From CF-113 sp035308345 (GTDB lineage Bacteria > Chloroflexota > Ktedonobacteria > Ktedonobacterales > Ktedonobacteraceae): a stretch of 15,741 nt of DNA. Position numbers and translations under genes: made by a program. The stretch covers positions 1-15,741 of the forward strand of contig DATGGW010000344.1 in NCBI GenBank assembly GCA_035308345.1, given 5' to 3'. Below the pieces are notes generated by a model. That model was not told where the DNA came from. It did not search any database and saw only the letters and a list, made by a program, of their open reading frames with translations. Positions 7,959 through 15,433 of the stretch are shown here, one piece after another; position 1 is the first letter of the stretch, and each line of letters opens with the position of its first letter.

Positions 7959-8936
7959 TCATATATAGAAGACGCGAAACTTGATCGCGCCTCGCAGACG
8001 CCAGAAAATAGCAATCGGTGGAATTGCAATGGAGGTCAACATCATCTCCATGATATGACGGGGCGCATGGGATGTATGTCGGAGCCGTTGCACGCAGAAT
8101 TGTCCGGTCAAATATGTCCATAAAGCCAGGCCAGGAAGTGCCAGAAATCCTGATCTTCGAATAAGGCTGATCACTACAAGCAGTAACGCGCTTACAATGC
8201 CATAGTAGCGCCAGGGAGGAGCATCCTGGATTTTCTGACGGTACAGCAGGGGATGCTTCTTATAGAGCAGTGCATTGAACATACTCTTGCGCTGCTGGTA
8301 GATGCTTATCCCCCATTGCGCTGGTCGCACCGGATGGATGACTACAGCGTCCGGGGCGCTGGCACATTTAGCGCCACTTTCCTCCAGTGTGAAGAGAAGA
8401 TCGCTATCCTCGCGCCAGGCAACCGCGAAGCGTTCATCGAAGCCCCCGACCATCAGAAGTGCATCCCGCCGGTAAAAGCAGTTTGCTGTCACAAATTCGC
8501 AATCCGCAAGTTTAGATGCATTATACTCGTAATCGGTGGGTAGAGTCCCTAGTGGCACAATAATGCGTCCAGAGACTCCTACCACGCCATCCACCATAGC
8601 CGCAACCCCTTCATTTAGCCAGCCTGCGCATGGAATACAATCGTCATCGGTAAAGGCGATCACCTCGCCTCGTGCCGCGCGACAGCCAAGGTTGCGCGCG
8701 GCGGCAGGGCCATGAGAACTTTTCACGGGGATGTAACATATGGTATAACCACTTTGCCGGGCACTCTGCGCCCGGCACTCTACCAGCTGTCTTGTCCCGG
8801 CACAGTCTGCGTCGTCAACGATGATAATCTCATAGTCTGCTGGAGCGAAATCCTGCATTAGCAGCGCCTCCAGACAGCGAGCAAGCAGCGTAGGACGATT
8901 GTAAGTAGGTACGACGACTGAGACACGAAGCATCAT
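7959..8936 (-). CDS. Family 2 glycosyltransferase with C-terminal membrane segments
   Basis: This 325-residue inverting GT-A enzyme begins with the family start VSVVVPTYNRP (about 5-15). It has IIIVDDA for nucleotide binding (about 37-43), the metal-binding acidic cluster TDDDC (96-100), GGFDERF (164-170) and the catalytic-base region WRED (174-177). After residue 240 there are two or three hydrophobic segments (about 246-258, 264-282 and 296-313), so it should sit at the inner face of the cytoplasmic membrane and act on a lipid-linked or membrane-presented acceptor. Its ATG overlaps the stop of the upstream carbamoyltransferase (ATGA), a sign of translational coupling. The donor and acceptor sugars cannot be read from the sequence. 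Confidence 0.9.
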   Translation of the reverse strand: MMLRVSVVVPTYNRPTLLARCLEALLMQDFAPADYEIIIVDDADCAGTRQLVECRAQSARQSGYTICYIPVKSSHGPAAARNLGCRAARGEVIAFTDDDCIPCAGWLNEGVAAMVDGVVGVSGRIIVPLGTLPTDYEYNASKLADCEFVTANCFYRRDALLMVGGFDERFAVAWREDSDLLFTLEESGAKCASAPDAVVIHPVRPAQWGISIYQQRKSMFNALLYKKHPLLYRQKIQDAPPWRYYGIVSALLLVVISLIRRSGFLALPGLALWTYLTGQFCVQRLRHTSHAPRHIMEMMLTSIAIPPIAIFWRLRGAIKFRVFYI

Positions 8937-10666
8937 TTCTTCACCTGCGGCTTCTCCAGGACAAATGAGCCGATGACAAGCGCGTCAAGAGGGGAAGTCC
9001 AGAAGCACTCAACAGCATCGCGTGGCGTACACACGATCGGCTCACCACGAGTATTGAACGAAGTATTGACGAGCACCGGTACGCCGGTACGCGCCTGGAA
9101 GGCTTTGATGAGATCATAGTAGAGCGGGTGTTGCCGGCGGTTGATGGTCTGGATACGCGCCGTACCATCTACATGACGTACAGCCGGAATGCGGTCGGCC
9201 TTTTCCGGCAAGACATCATACACAAACAACATGAATGGAGACTTACCGGCGTTGGCGAACCAATGCGCGGCCTCTTCTTCGAGCACAACCGGAGCCACCG
9301 GTCGGAAGTCCTCGCGGTCTTTGATCTCATTGAGCCGGGATTGCATGGAGGCATGTAATGGTGATGCCAGAATTGAGCGCGCTCCTAATGCCCGCGGTCC
9401 AAATTCTATTCTACCCTGGAACCAACCAATGATCTTATCCTGTGCCAGCATATCGGCGACGTCATCAACGAGATGGGTGACACGGCGGTATGGGAGCTTC
9501 GACCAGAGTAGGAATTGCTCGATCTCATCGTCGCTGTATGCTGGACCAAGGAAAGCGTGGTCCATACAAAATAAGCGTGAAGAGGACGAGCGTTCCTGAT
9601 TATCAATCCAGAGGGCGGCGCCCAGCGCTGTTCCTGCATCTCCCGCCGCGGGCTGTACCCAGATAGACTTGAACGGACCCTTGTCGCGTAGTCGCGCATT
9701 CAGCACGCAGTTGAGTGCAACGCCCCCTGCCATACAGAGGGTATCTAAGTTGGTGGTCTGATGCAGCCAGCCTGCTAGCTCAAGAACTGTTTCTTCCAGT
9801 GCCACCTGTAACGAATGTGCAACATCATAATGCCGCTGTTCCAATGATCCTCCCCTCAAGCGTGGTGCTCCGAAGCGCTCCTCCAACTGCACTGGCTGAA
9901 TGGTATATTGACCATCCGATGTAATCTGAATGATTTCATAGAAATCTGAAAGATAGCGCGGCTGACCAAAGGATGCGAGCGCCATTACCTTATATTCATC
10001 AGAGGAGGGAAGAAAGCCGAGGTATTGAGTAACCTGCTCGTAGAGCAAACCGAGCGAGTGCGGGAAATTGACCTGTCCCAGTCTAATCAGAGAGTTTCCG
10101 TCGCCAAGGTTATAGCTTGTCGTTGCCCTCTCGCCCCTGCCATCCAGGGTCAAGATAGCAGCACTTTCAAAGGGTGAGGGGAGAAAGGCGCTGGCAGCAT
10201 GTGCCAGGTGGTGCTCTACAAAATGCCATTGATAAGAGCCATAAGCACTTGCTCCACGAAAGCGTGCCTTTAAATGATGCGGCACGCCATCAACTAAATG
10301 TCGTGGAGCATTGATGATGGATGACAAAAAGAGCGGATCCCATGGTGACTCCCATTCTGAGGGTTCAGCATGGACACTCGGCTCCAGGGGAAGCGTGATA
10401 ACCGTATCATCGCGGTGCCGTCCCAGCAGCAGAAAGGGGTCGTAAGAGTATGCGACGTGATCAACATCGACCAAAGATATGCCGCCTTCCTGCAAACAGT
10501 AATTGATGGCATGAAATGGCAGTTCGTAAGTGGAAAAGGGAATGGGCCGCTTCCCATGCTTCACATGGGTGAAACGTTCTTCTTCAACCGCCGCGAGTAC
10601 CCGTCCATCTTTGACAAGACAGGCGGCAGAGTCGTGATAGACGGCGTTGATTCCAAGTGTATACAT
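8933..10666 (-). CDS. NodU/TobZ/CmcH-type O-carbamoyltransferase
   Basis: This 577-residue enzyme should transfer a carbamoyl group from carbamoyl phosphate, via carbamoyl-AMP, to a hydroxyl of a sugar or metabolite. The N-terminal Kae1-like domain has LGINAVYHDSAACL (4-17), VEEERF (27-32), the metal-binding EHHLAHAAS (151-159) and LDGRGE (174-179). Next come GGVALNCVLN (314-323) and AAGDAGTALGAAL (340-352). The YrdC-like C-terminal part has GRIEFGPRALGARS (418-431), REDFRPVAPV (451-460) and VLVNTSFNTRGEPI (531-544). Length matches TobZ-type enzymes (about 570). The start ATG at 10666 has AAGGAGAA a few bases upstream. It is the first gene of an operon with a glycosyltransferase and a radical SAM protein, so the product is probably a carbamoylated glycan or glycoside. 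Nothing here points to nodulation. Confidence 0.93.
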   Translation of the reverse strand: MYTLGINAVYHDSAACLVKDGRVLAAVEEERFTHVKHGKRPIPFSTYELPFHAINYCLQEGGISLVDVDHVAYSYDPFLLLGRHRDDTVITLPLEPSVHAEPSEWESPWDPLFLSSIINAPRHLVDGVPHHLKARFRGASAYGSYQWHFVEHHLAHAASAFLPSPFESAAILTLDGRGERATTSYNLGDGNSLIRLGQVNFPHSLGLLYEQVTQYLGFLPSSDEYKVMALASFGQPRYLSDFYEIIQITSDGQYTIQPVQLEERFGAPRLRGGSLEQRHYDVAHSLQVALEETVLELAGWLHQTTNLDTLCMAGGVALNCVLNARLRDKGPFKSIWVQPAAGDAGTALGAALWIDNQERSSSSRLFCMDHAFLGPAYSDDEIEQFLLWSKLPYRRVTHLVDDVADMLAQDKIIGWFQGRIEFGPRALGARSILASPLHASMQSRLNEIKDREDFRPVAPVVLEEEAAHWFANAGKSPFMLFVYDVLPEKADRIPAVRHVDGTARIQTINRRQHPLYYDLIKAFQARTGVPVLVNTSFNTRGEPIVCTPRDAVECFWTSPLDALVIGSFVLEKPQVKK

Positions 10667-10716
10667 CTATTCTCCTTCGGGATCAGCATTCTCAAAGAGA
10701 GCTATGTCTGGTGGAT

Positions 10717-10740
10717 AAAAAAATTGCAACTTCGTTGCAG
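10717..10740 (-). terminator. Intrinsic terminator in the leader of the carbamoyltransferase operon
   Basis: On the minus strand TGCAAC (10734-10739), loop GAA, GTTGCA (10725-10730) is followed by an A and then seven Ts (10717-10723). This is a textbook intrinsic terminator shape, with a short 6-bp stem. It stands 50 nt before the operon's start codon, with no minus-strand gene upstream of it, so it either stops stray antisense transcription or works as an attenuator. Confidence 0.5.
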
Positions 10741-10741
10741 G

Positions 10742-10783
10742 CTGAGTCTCCCTGGTCTGTCTGACTTTTGTCTCAGAGGGAGA
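10742..10783 (-). promoter_or_regulatory. Complementary segments upstream of the leader terminator (candidate RNA element)
   Basis: TCTCCCT (10747-10753) is complementary to AGGGAGA (10777-10783), and the adjacent CTGAG (10742-10746) is complementary to CTCAG (10772-10776). The two pairings interleave, so they would form a pseudoknot or be alternatives to one another. They lie directly upstream of the terminator in the minus-strand leader. I recognise no known riboswitch class. Confidence 0.3.
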
Positions 10784-10837
10784 TAGTTTCACTTACAGGC
10801 ACGACGAAGCGAGATAGAAGGTTTCAGATGAAAGTTG

Positions 10838-10843
10838 TACAAT
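10838..10843 (+). promoter_or_regulatory. Possible -10 box for the aldehyde dehydrogenase gene
   Basis: TACAAT at 10838-10843 matches 5 of 6 consensus positions and would give a leader of about 32 nt. No convincing -35 box is visible, so the assignment is weak. It overlaps the small palindrome TTGTACAA (10835-10842). Confidence 0.25.
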
Positions 10844-10881
10844 GGGGGTAGACGTCGTCCGCTAGAAGGAGATCAGAGAAG

Positions 10882-12375
10882 ATGACCGTGAACATAACGG
10901 AGAGCGCGCAGAGTGCCTTTATACAGCAACAGCCGATCAAGATGCTCATTGGGGGACAGTGGGTCGAATCGGCCAGTGGTAAGACATTTGACACCATCAA
11001 CCCCTCAACCGGCAGTGTGCTGGCAAAAGTTGCAGAGGGCGATAGCGAGGATATTAACCGGGCGGTAGCCGCTGCTCGTAAAGCTTTCGAGAGTGGCCCC
11101 TGGCCCAAACTCACTCCTTCGCAGCGTGGCCGCCTGCTGTGGAAGCTCGCCGACCTGATCGAGCAGCATGCCGAGGAGCTGGCTCAACTGGAGACGCTGG
11201 ACAATGGCAAGCCCATCAGGTATTCCAGGGGAGGCGATGTCCCGCTGACCGCCGATCACTTTCGTTATTTCGCCGGCTGGGCCACAAAATTGGAGGGTGA
11301 CACCATTCCTGTCTCCATTCCAAATATGTTGACCTACACCTTGCGTGAGCCGGTGGGAGTGGTAGGCCAGATCATTCCCTGGAATTTCCCGCTGCAAATG
11401 GCTTCCTGGAAACTGGCTCCGGCCCTGGCGTGTGGCAATACGGTAATCCTCAAACCGGCGGAACAAACTCCGCTCACTGCCCTGCGCCTGGGCGAACTGA
11501 TCTGTGAGGCGGGTTTTCCCGAAGGTGTGGTGAATATTATACCCGGTTTTGGTGAGACAGCGGGCGCGGCACTGGCTGCCCATCTCGATGTGGACAAGAT
11601 CGCCTTTACCGGTTCGACCGAGGTGGGCAGGAAGATTTTGCATGCCAGTGAGGGCAATTTGAAGAAGGTCACGCTGGAATTGGGCGGGAAGTCCCCCAAT
11701 ATCATCTTCCCGGATGCCGATCTGAAGTATGCAGTGCGCGGCGCAATGAATGCCATCTTCTTTAACCAGGGCCAGGTCTGCACGGCTGGCAGCCGCCTCT
11801 TTGTCCATGCATCGGTGTACGACCAGGTCGTGAGCGGCCTCACCGGCGCAGCCAGCAAGATGAAACTGGGGCAGGGTATTGACCCGGCCACTGAACTGGG
11901 TCCCCTGGTCTCGCATGAGCAATTGGAGCGCGTGACGAGCTATATCGCGACCGGCAAGCGCGAAGGGGCCGCTACAACCACTGGTGGTGAGCGGCCTGGG
12001 GACGAGTTGGCACAGGGATACTTTATGCAGCCCACCGTCTTCGATCAAGTGCGCGACGACATGACCATCGCTCGCGAAGAGATTTTTGGACCGGTCGTCG
12101 TGGCATTGCCATTCGAAGAGATTGAAGAAGTCGCGGCGCGCGCCAATTCGTCAATCTATGGGTTAGCAGCCGGGGTCTGGACGAGCGATGTGAAAAAGGT
12201 ACATAAAATGGCGGCATCCCTCAAGGCAGGTGTCATCTGGGTCAATACCTACAATCAGTTCGACGCGGCGGCACCTTTCGGAGGCTACAAGCAAAGCGGA
12301 TATGGACGAGAAATGGGCCATGCTGTGCTGGATGCCTACACACAGACCAAGACGGTGTGGGTCAATTTGCGATAA
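10882..12375 (+). CDS. NAD(P)-dependent aldehyde dehydrogenase
   Basis: This 497-residue cytosolic enzyme of the ALDH superfamily oxidises an aldehyde to the acid. The catalytic set is complete: N168 in IIPWNFPL, K191 in KPAEQTPL, cofactor loop FTGSTEVGR (242-250), E266 in VTLELGGKSP and nucleophile C300 in FFNQGQVCTAGSR. EEIFGPVV and the C-terminal PFGGYKQSGYGRE are also present. The length and motifs match ALDH1/2-like and betaine-aldehyde-type enzymes of 480-500 residues. The substrate is not determinable; the short AHLD stretch and general fold fit several aliphatic or aromatic aldehydes. The start ATG at 10882 has AAGGAG (10866-10871) at a 10-nt spacing. It is divergent from the carbamoyltransferase operon and appears to be a single-gene unit. 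Confidence 0.93.
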   Translation: MTVNITESAQSAFIQQQPIKMLIGGQWVESASGKTFDTINPSTGSVLAKVAEGDSEDINRAVAAARKAFESGPWPKLTPSQRGRLLWKLADLIEQHAEELAQLETLDNGKPIRYSRGGDVPLTADHFRYFAGWATKLEGDTIPVSIPNMLTYTLREPVGVVGQIIPWNFPLQMASWKLAPALACGNTVILKPAEQTPLTALRLGELICEAGFPEGVVNIIPGFGETAGAALAAHLDVDKIAFTGSTEVGRKILHASEGNLKKVTLELGGKSPNIIFPDADLKYAVRGAMNAIFFNQGQVCTAGSRLFVHASVYDQVVSGLTGAASKMKLGQGIDPATELGPLVSHEQLERVTSYIATGKREGAATTTGGERPGDELAQGYFMQPTVFDQVRDDMTIAREEIFGPVVVALPFEEIEEVAARANSSIYGLAAGVWTSDVKKVHKMAASLKAGVIWVNTYNQFDAAAPFGGYKQSGYGREMGHAVLDAYTQTKTVWVNLR

Positions 12376-12410
12376 AAACAGACCTGGCAAATTTACTTTT
12401 GGAGCCTGAC

Positions 12411-12439
12411 TTGACGATTAACTCCCAAACATGTATACT
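12411..12439 (+). promoter_or_regulatory. Sigma70-like promoter of the DEAD-box helicase gene
   Basis: TTGACG (12411-12416), exactly 17 nt, TATACT (12434-12439) is the best promoter in the window (5/6 and 5/6 matches). The transcript should start near 12446, leaving a leader of about 244 nt before the ATG at 12690. The whole 12376-12689 gap is otherwise free of genes; no terminator for the upstream dehydrogenase is visible. Confidence 0.65.
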
Positions 12440-12615
12440 GCAATGGTTATAATTGTTTGCATGGCATGGAGCAGGCTGTTCGTATATCCTGTTCCTGGTT
12501 AAGACGCTAAAGAGTTCTGAGCAATCCTCTGTAGAATATTCTCTTCCTGCACACAAGTTCGTATCTACTATCAGCTAGCAGCATTGCTTCCGTATCCAAC
12601 GGCCTGCTCCTGGTA

Positions 12616-12669
12616 CTCCCCGCCGGTGCTGTACCTTCGGGGAGCTGTGTTGTGCCCTCAAAGGGCGCA
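12616..12669 (+). promoter_or_regulatory. Two hairpins in the long leader of the helicase mRNA
   Basis: The first hairpin pairs CTCCCCG (12616-12622) with CGGGGAG (12638-12644), with an inner GGT/ACC pair around a short loop. The second pairs TGTGCCCT (12651-12658) with AGGGCGCA (12662-12669) over 8 bp with one wobble around CAA. About 20 nt follow before the start codon, including AAAGGA as the ribosome site and a run of six Ts. Long structured leaders are common on cold-induced DEAD-box helicase genes, so this may be a temperature- or autoregulated element; that role is inferred. Confidence 0.45.
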
Positions 12670-12689
12670 TTGGCCGAAAGGATTTTTTA

Positions 12690-14105
12690 ATGCCATCTTT
12701 TACTGACTTTCATTTGCTACCCGTGACGCAAGCGGTATTGGCAAACATGGAGTTTACAGAGCCTACACCTATTCAAGTCGAGGCAATTCCGGCGCTGCTC
12801 GCTGGGAAAGACTTTATTGGGCAATCGGCTACCGGTTCGGGTAAGACGCTCGCCTATGGCATCCCCCTGGTGGAAAGAGTAGCCAGGGATAAACGTGTAG
12901 TACAGGCGCTGGTGCTCGTGCCAACGCGCGAACTGGCTATCCAGGTAAATGCTGTGCTAGGCGAGCTGGCAAGCAGCCGGAGGCTTTCGACAGCGTTGCT
13001 GGTAGGAGGACGGCCCTATGGCAATCAAATCGCAGCGCTGCGGTATGGATCGCAGATTGTCGTAGGCACACCGGGACGAGTGAAGGACCATCTCGATCGC
13101 GGAACTTTAGCGCTGAGCCAGCTGCGGATGTGCGTGCTGGACGAGGCGGACCAGATGCTAGATAGTGGTTTCGCACCAATAATTGAAGAGATATTGTTAA
13201 CCACGCCTGATACGCGCCAAACGGCGCTCTTTTCAGCGACAATGCCAGACTGGATTGCGACGCTCCAGGAGAAATTTCTCAAAAATCCGGTCAAAGTCGG
13301 CATTCCACCGGCCAGGGACGTGCAAAGCATCACTGAACAGATTGCTTACCAGGTACCGCAGGAACAGAAAATCGCGGCGCTCTGTACCCTCTTACATTCT
13401 ACGGAGGGAGAAAGCAGCCTGGTCTTTGGCAGGACGAAACACGGTGTCGAGAAGTTAGGGAAACAGCTCGGCAAGCTCGGGTTTACGGTAGGAACATTAC
13501 ATGGCAACAAGAGCCAGCGTGCGCGTGAAGAGGTGCTTACCGCGTTCCGCCGGGGGCAGGTTCAGACATTGCTTGCCACAAATGTAGCCGCACGTGGGCT
13601 GGACATTACAGGGATAGATCAGGTCATCAATTACGAGCTGCCGGAATCGAGCGAGCTTTTTACCCACCGGGTTGGTCGCACGGGCAGAATGGGGCGACAG
13701 GGCAAGGCGATTACGCTGCTAGTACCATCAGATGTACCCAAATGGCGGCGTATGACGCGCAGTTTAGGGCAGGTAGTCGCATTGCAGCGGCTCGTTCTTG
13801 ACGAGCAAGCCATAGTTACAATACCGCTCGCAAAGTCGACGGATGTGGTAACGCAGGAACACAGGCAGAACAGCGAGCAGCGGCCGGTACGCAACCGCCA
13901 ACATTTCTTGCCGGATCAGGAACGCGGCAGACTTGCACGGCCAAAGTACGACAGCCATGCGGCACCCGACAAGAAAAAGCAACGGAAAGCACATGCTTTT
14001 GTAACTACAGAACCACAACGCCCGGCGGGCCGGAGAAAGTCCAGAGCGGCTCAGGAAGCATGGAAACAGCGGGGAACGGCTTCAAATCGTTTTGCTAGCC
14101 GCTAG
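12690..14105 (+). CDS. ATP-dependent RNA helicase, DEAD-box family
   Basis: This 471-residue helicase unwinds RNA, as in ribosome assembly or mRNA turnover. All motifs are present in order: Q-motif with Q29, motif I ATGSGKT (47-53), Ia PTRELA (78-83), Ib GTPGR (126-130), II DEAD (151-154), III SAT (182-184), IV LVFGRTK (244-250), V ATNVAARGLDI (296-306) and VI HRVGRTGR (326-333). After about residue 390 comes a tail of some 80 residues rich in Arg, Lys, Gln and Ala, as in other bacterial DEAD-box proteins that use a basic tail to hold RNA. The start ATG 12690 follows AAAGGA at 7 nt. The gene has its own strong promoter and long leader. It converges on the 14139-15359 gene with a 33-bp gap. 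The subfamily (RhlE/CshA/DeaD) is not resolved. Confidence 0.93.
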   Translation: MPSFTDFHLLPVTQAVLANMEFTEPTPIQVEAIPALLAGKDFIGQSATGSGKTLAYGIPLVERVARDKRVVQALVLVPTRELAIQVNAVLGELASSRRLSTALLVGGRPYGNQIAALRYGSQIVVGTPGRVKDHLDRGTLALSQLRMCVLDEADQMLDSGFAPIIEEILLTTPDTRQTALFSATMPDWIATLQEKFLKNPVKVGIPPARDVQSITEQIAYQVPQEQKIAALCTLLHSTEGESSLVFGRTKHGVEKLGKQLGKLGFTVGTLHGNKSQRAREEVLTAFRRGQVQTLLATNVAARGLDITGIDQVINYELPESSELFTHRVGRTGRMGRQGKAITLLVPSDVPKWRRMTRSLGQVVALQRLVLDEQAIVTIPLAKSTDVVTQEHRQNSEQRPVRNRQHFLPDQERGRLARPKYDSHAAPDKKKQRKAHAFVTTEPQRPAGRRKSRAAQEAWKQRGTASNRFASR

Positions 14106-14138
14106 CATTTTCTAATAACATTTCAGGCTACTGCGCAT

Positions 14139-15359
14139 TCACTTGCAGCTTATCAGCGAGTAGATATCAAGCAATCGTGATGCCAGTGCCTGTAACCCGT
14201 ATTTCTGAGCATCCGATGATGCTTGAGTTGCTAAACGCCGGGCTAAATCGCTATCGTTCAGGAGGGTGGATATGGCGGTCGCAAGATTTTCTGGACGCGC
14301 TGGCGGAACGAGCAAACCGTTTTCCTGGTGGGTAATAATTTCGGGGATGCCACCCACGTTGGTAGCAACGATAGCTTTCTGCATCGCCATGGCTTCCAAA
14401 ATGACGCTGCCCAGTTCTTCGTAATTCGAGGGCATCACAAAGACACTGGCCAGGCTGAGCGCGCAGGGAAGATCATCATGATGTAAGTATCCTGTAAAAA
14501 AGACTGTATCTGTTAATCCCAGTTGTTTGGCCAGAGATTGTAGCGATTGACGTTCATCGCCATCACCACTAATGATCAAGGTGAAATCTTCGCCCTGTTT
14601 TTTCAGCATCGCTGCGGCATTGAGCAGATGTGGAATGCCTTTCTGTGCCTTTAAACGTCCGACAAAGAGGACATAGTGCGATGATGCTGGAATATTGTGC
14701 TTTGTAAGGAACTCTTTGAGAGGGTAATCTTGCTGAGGGCGGAAGAAGGATAAATCAATGCCGTCAGGCGTCGTAAAAAGTCTGGATGCGGGTATGTTGA
14801 AGTTACTTGCCAGTAACTTCGCGGTTCTGCCGGTGAGCGCGCATAACGCGTCGGCGTGTGAAATGCCGATCTTTTCGATGTGTCTGCCTAACAATTCTTT
14901 TGGGCCTGGTAAAGGGCTGCTCCTGTGATACGTGAGATTCCACGAATTGTGGAGAGTAATAATGACCGGGATATGGGCGTGCTTTGCGGCAACGAGACCG
15001 ATGGGGATGGCCGCGATGTCCTCACCGTGATGAATATGGACAAGATCAAATCCATTTGAAGCGTAGCGCAGGGCAGCTATGAACGCTGGCGCTTCATATA
15101 ATTGGCGATCTACGGGAATAGGGAGACCATAGCGGCGTATCGTAACGTTATCCCACTGCTCGAAAGCAGCATCCCAGGGAGGTCTTACGGTGATGATTTC
15201 CTGTTCGACCCCCAGCCTGGACAATGCTTCGGTCAGTAGATACACCTGCATTTGCATACCACCAACGGCATGGTACTTTTTCATGTATGTTGAGCGTCCA
15301 GGCTCGCGTAACCATGGATGAGGTGGATGAAAACGGCTAGAAATCCTTAAAACTTTCAT
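14139..15359 (-). CDS. Family 4 glycosyltransferase
   Basis: This 406-residue retaining GT-B enzyme probably transfers a sugar from a nucleotide donor in cell-surface polysaccharide or glycolipid synthesis. The N-terminal domain has MKVLRIS, GGMQMQVYLL (33-42) and HIHHGED (108-114). The C-terminal domain has FVGRLKAQKG (232-241), the loop SGDGDE (264-269) and the family E-x7-E motif (E314 to E322), followed by GGIPEII and NGLLVPP. Between the first strand and the GG loop there are about 20 extra residues (11-30) rich in proline and basic amino acids. The start ATG at 15359 lacks a good Shine-Dalgarno; a second Met at residue 26 would lose the first strand, so the longer form is preferred. It lies 74 nt downstream of another minus-strand ORF and may be co-transcribed with it. 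Confidence 0.9.
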   Translation of the reverse strand: MKVLRISSRFHPPHPWLREPGRSTYMKKYHAVGGMQMQVYLLTEALSRLGVEQEIITVRPPWDAAFEQWDNVTIRRYGLPIPVDRQLYEAPAFIAALRYASNGFDLVHIHHGEDIAAIPIGLVAAKHAHIPVIITLHNSWNLTYHRSSPLPGPKELLGRHIEKIGISHADALCALTGRTAKLLASNFNIPASRLFTTPDGIDLSFFRPQQDYPLKEFLTKHNIPASSHYVLFVGRLKAQKGIPHLLNAAAMLKKQGEDFTLIISGDGDERQSLQSLAKQLGLTDTVFFTGYLHHDDLPCALSLASVFVMPSNYEELGSVILEAMAMQKAIVATNVGGIPEIITHQENGLLVPPARPENLATAISTLLNDSDLARRLATQASSDAQKYGLQALASRLLDIYSLISCK

Positions 15360-15433
15360 ATTGCCAGCAAAATTTCTCTTTTTTACCTTTGGGCACTGGC
15401 TTGTATTTTTAGATGAAAATATTTACGAAACCC

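Noticed and set aside
7931..8029. N-terminal extension of the radical SAM protein
   Set aside because: It would overlap the end of the glycosyltransferase gene by 71 bp and adds no motif; the ATG at 7930 has a ribosome site and gives the usual distance to the first cluster cysteine.
8933..10666. Naming the carbamoyltransferase nodU and inferring a nodulation function
   Set aside because: The family is wide and occurs in many antibiotic and glycan pathways; no other nod-like gene is present.
11005..12048. Long (347-codon) open frame antisense to the aldehyde dehydrogenase gene
   Set aside because: It lies wholly inside a gene with complete ALDH motifs, lacks a family pattern of its own, and is an expected by-product of codon bias in the sense gene.
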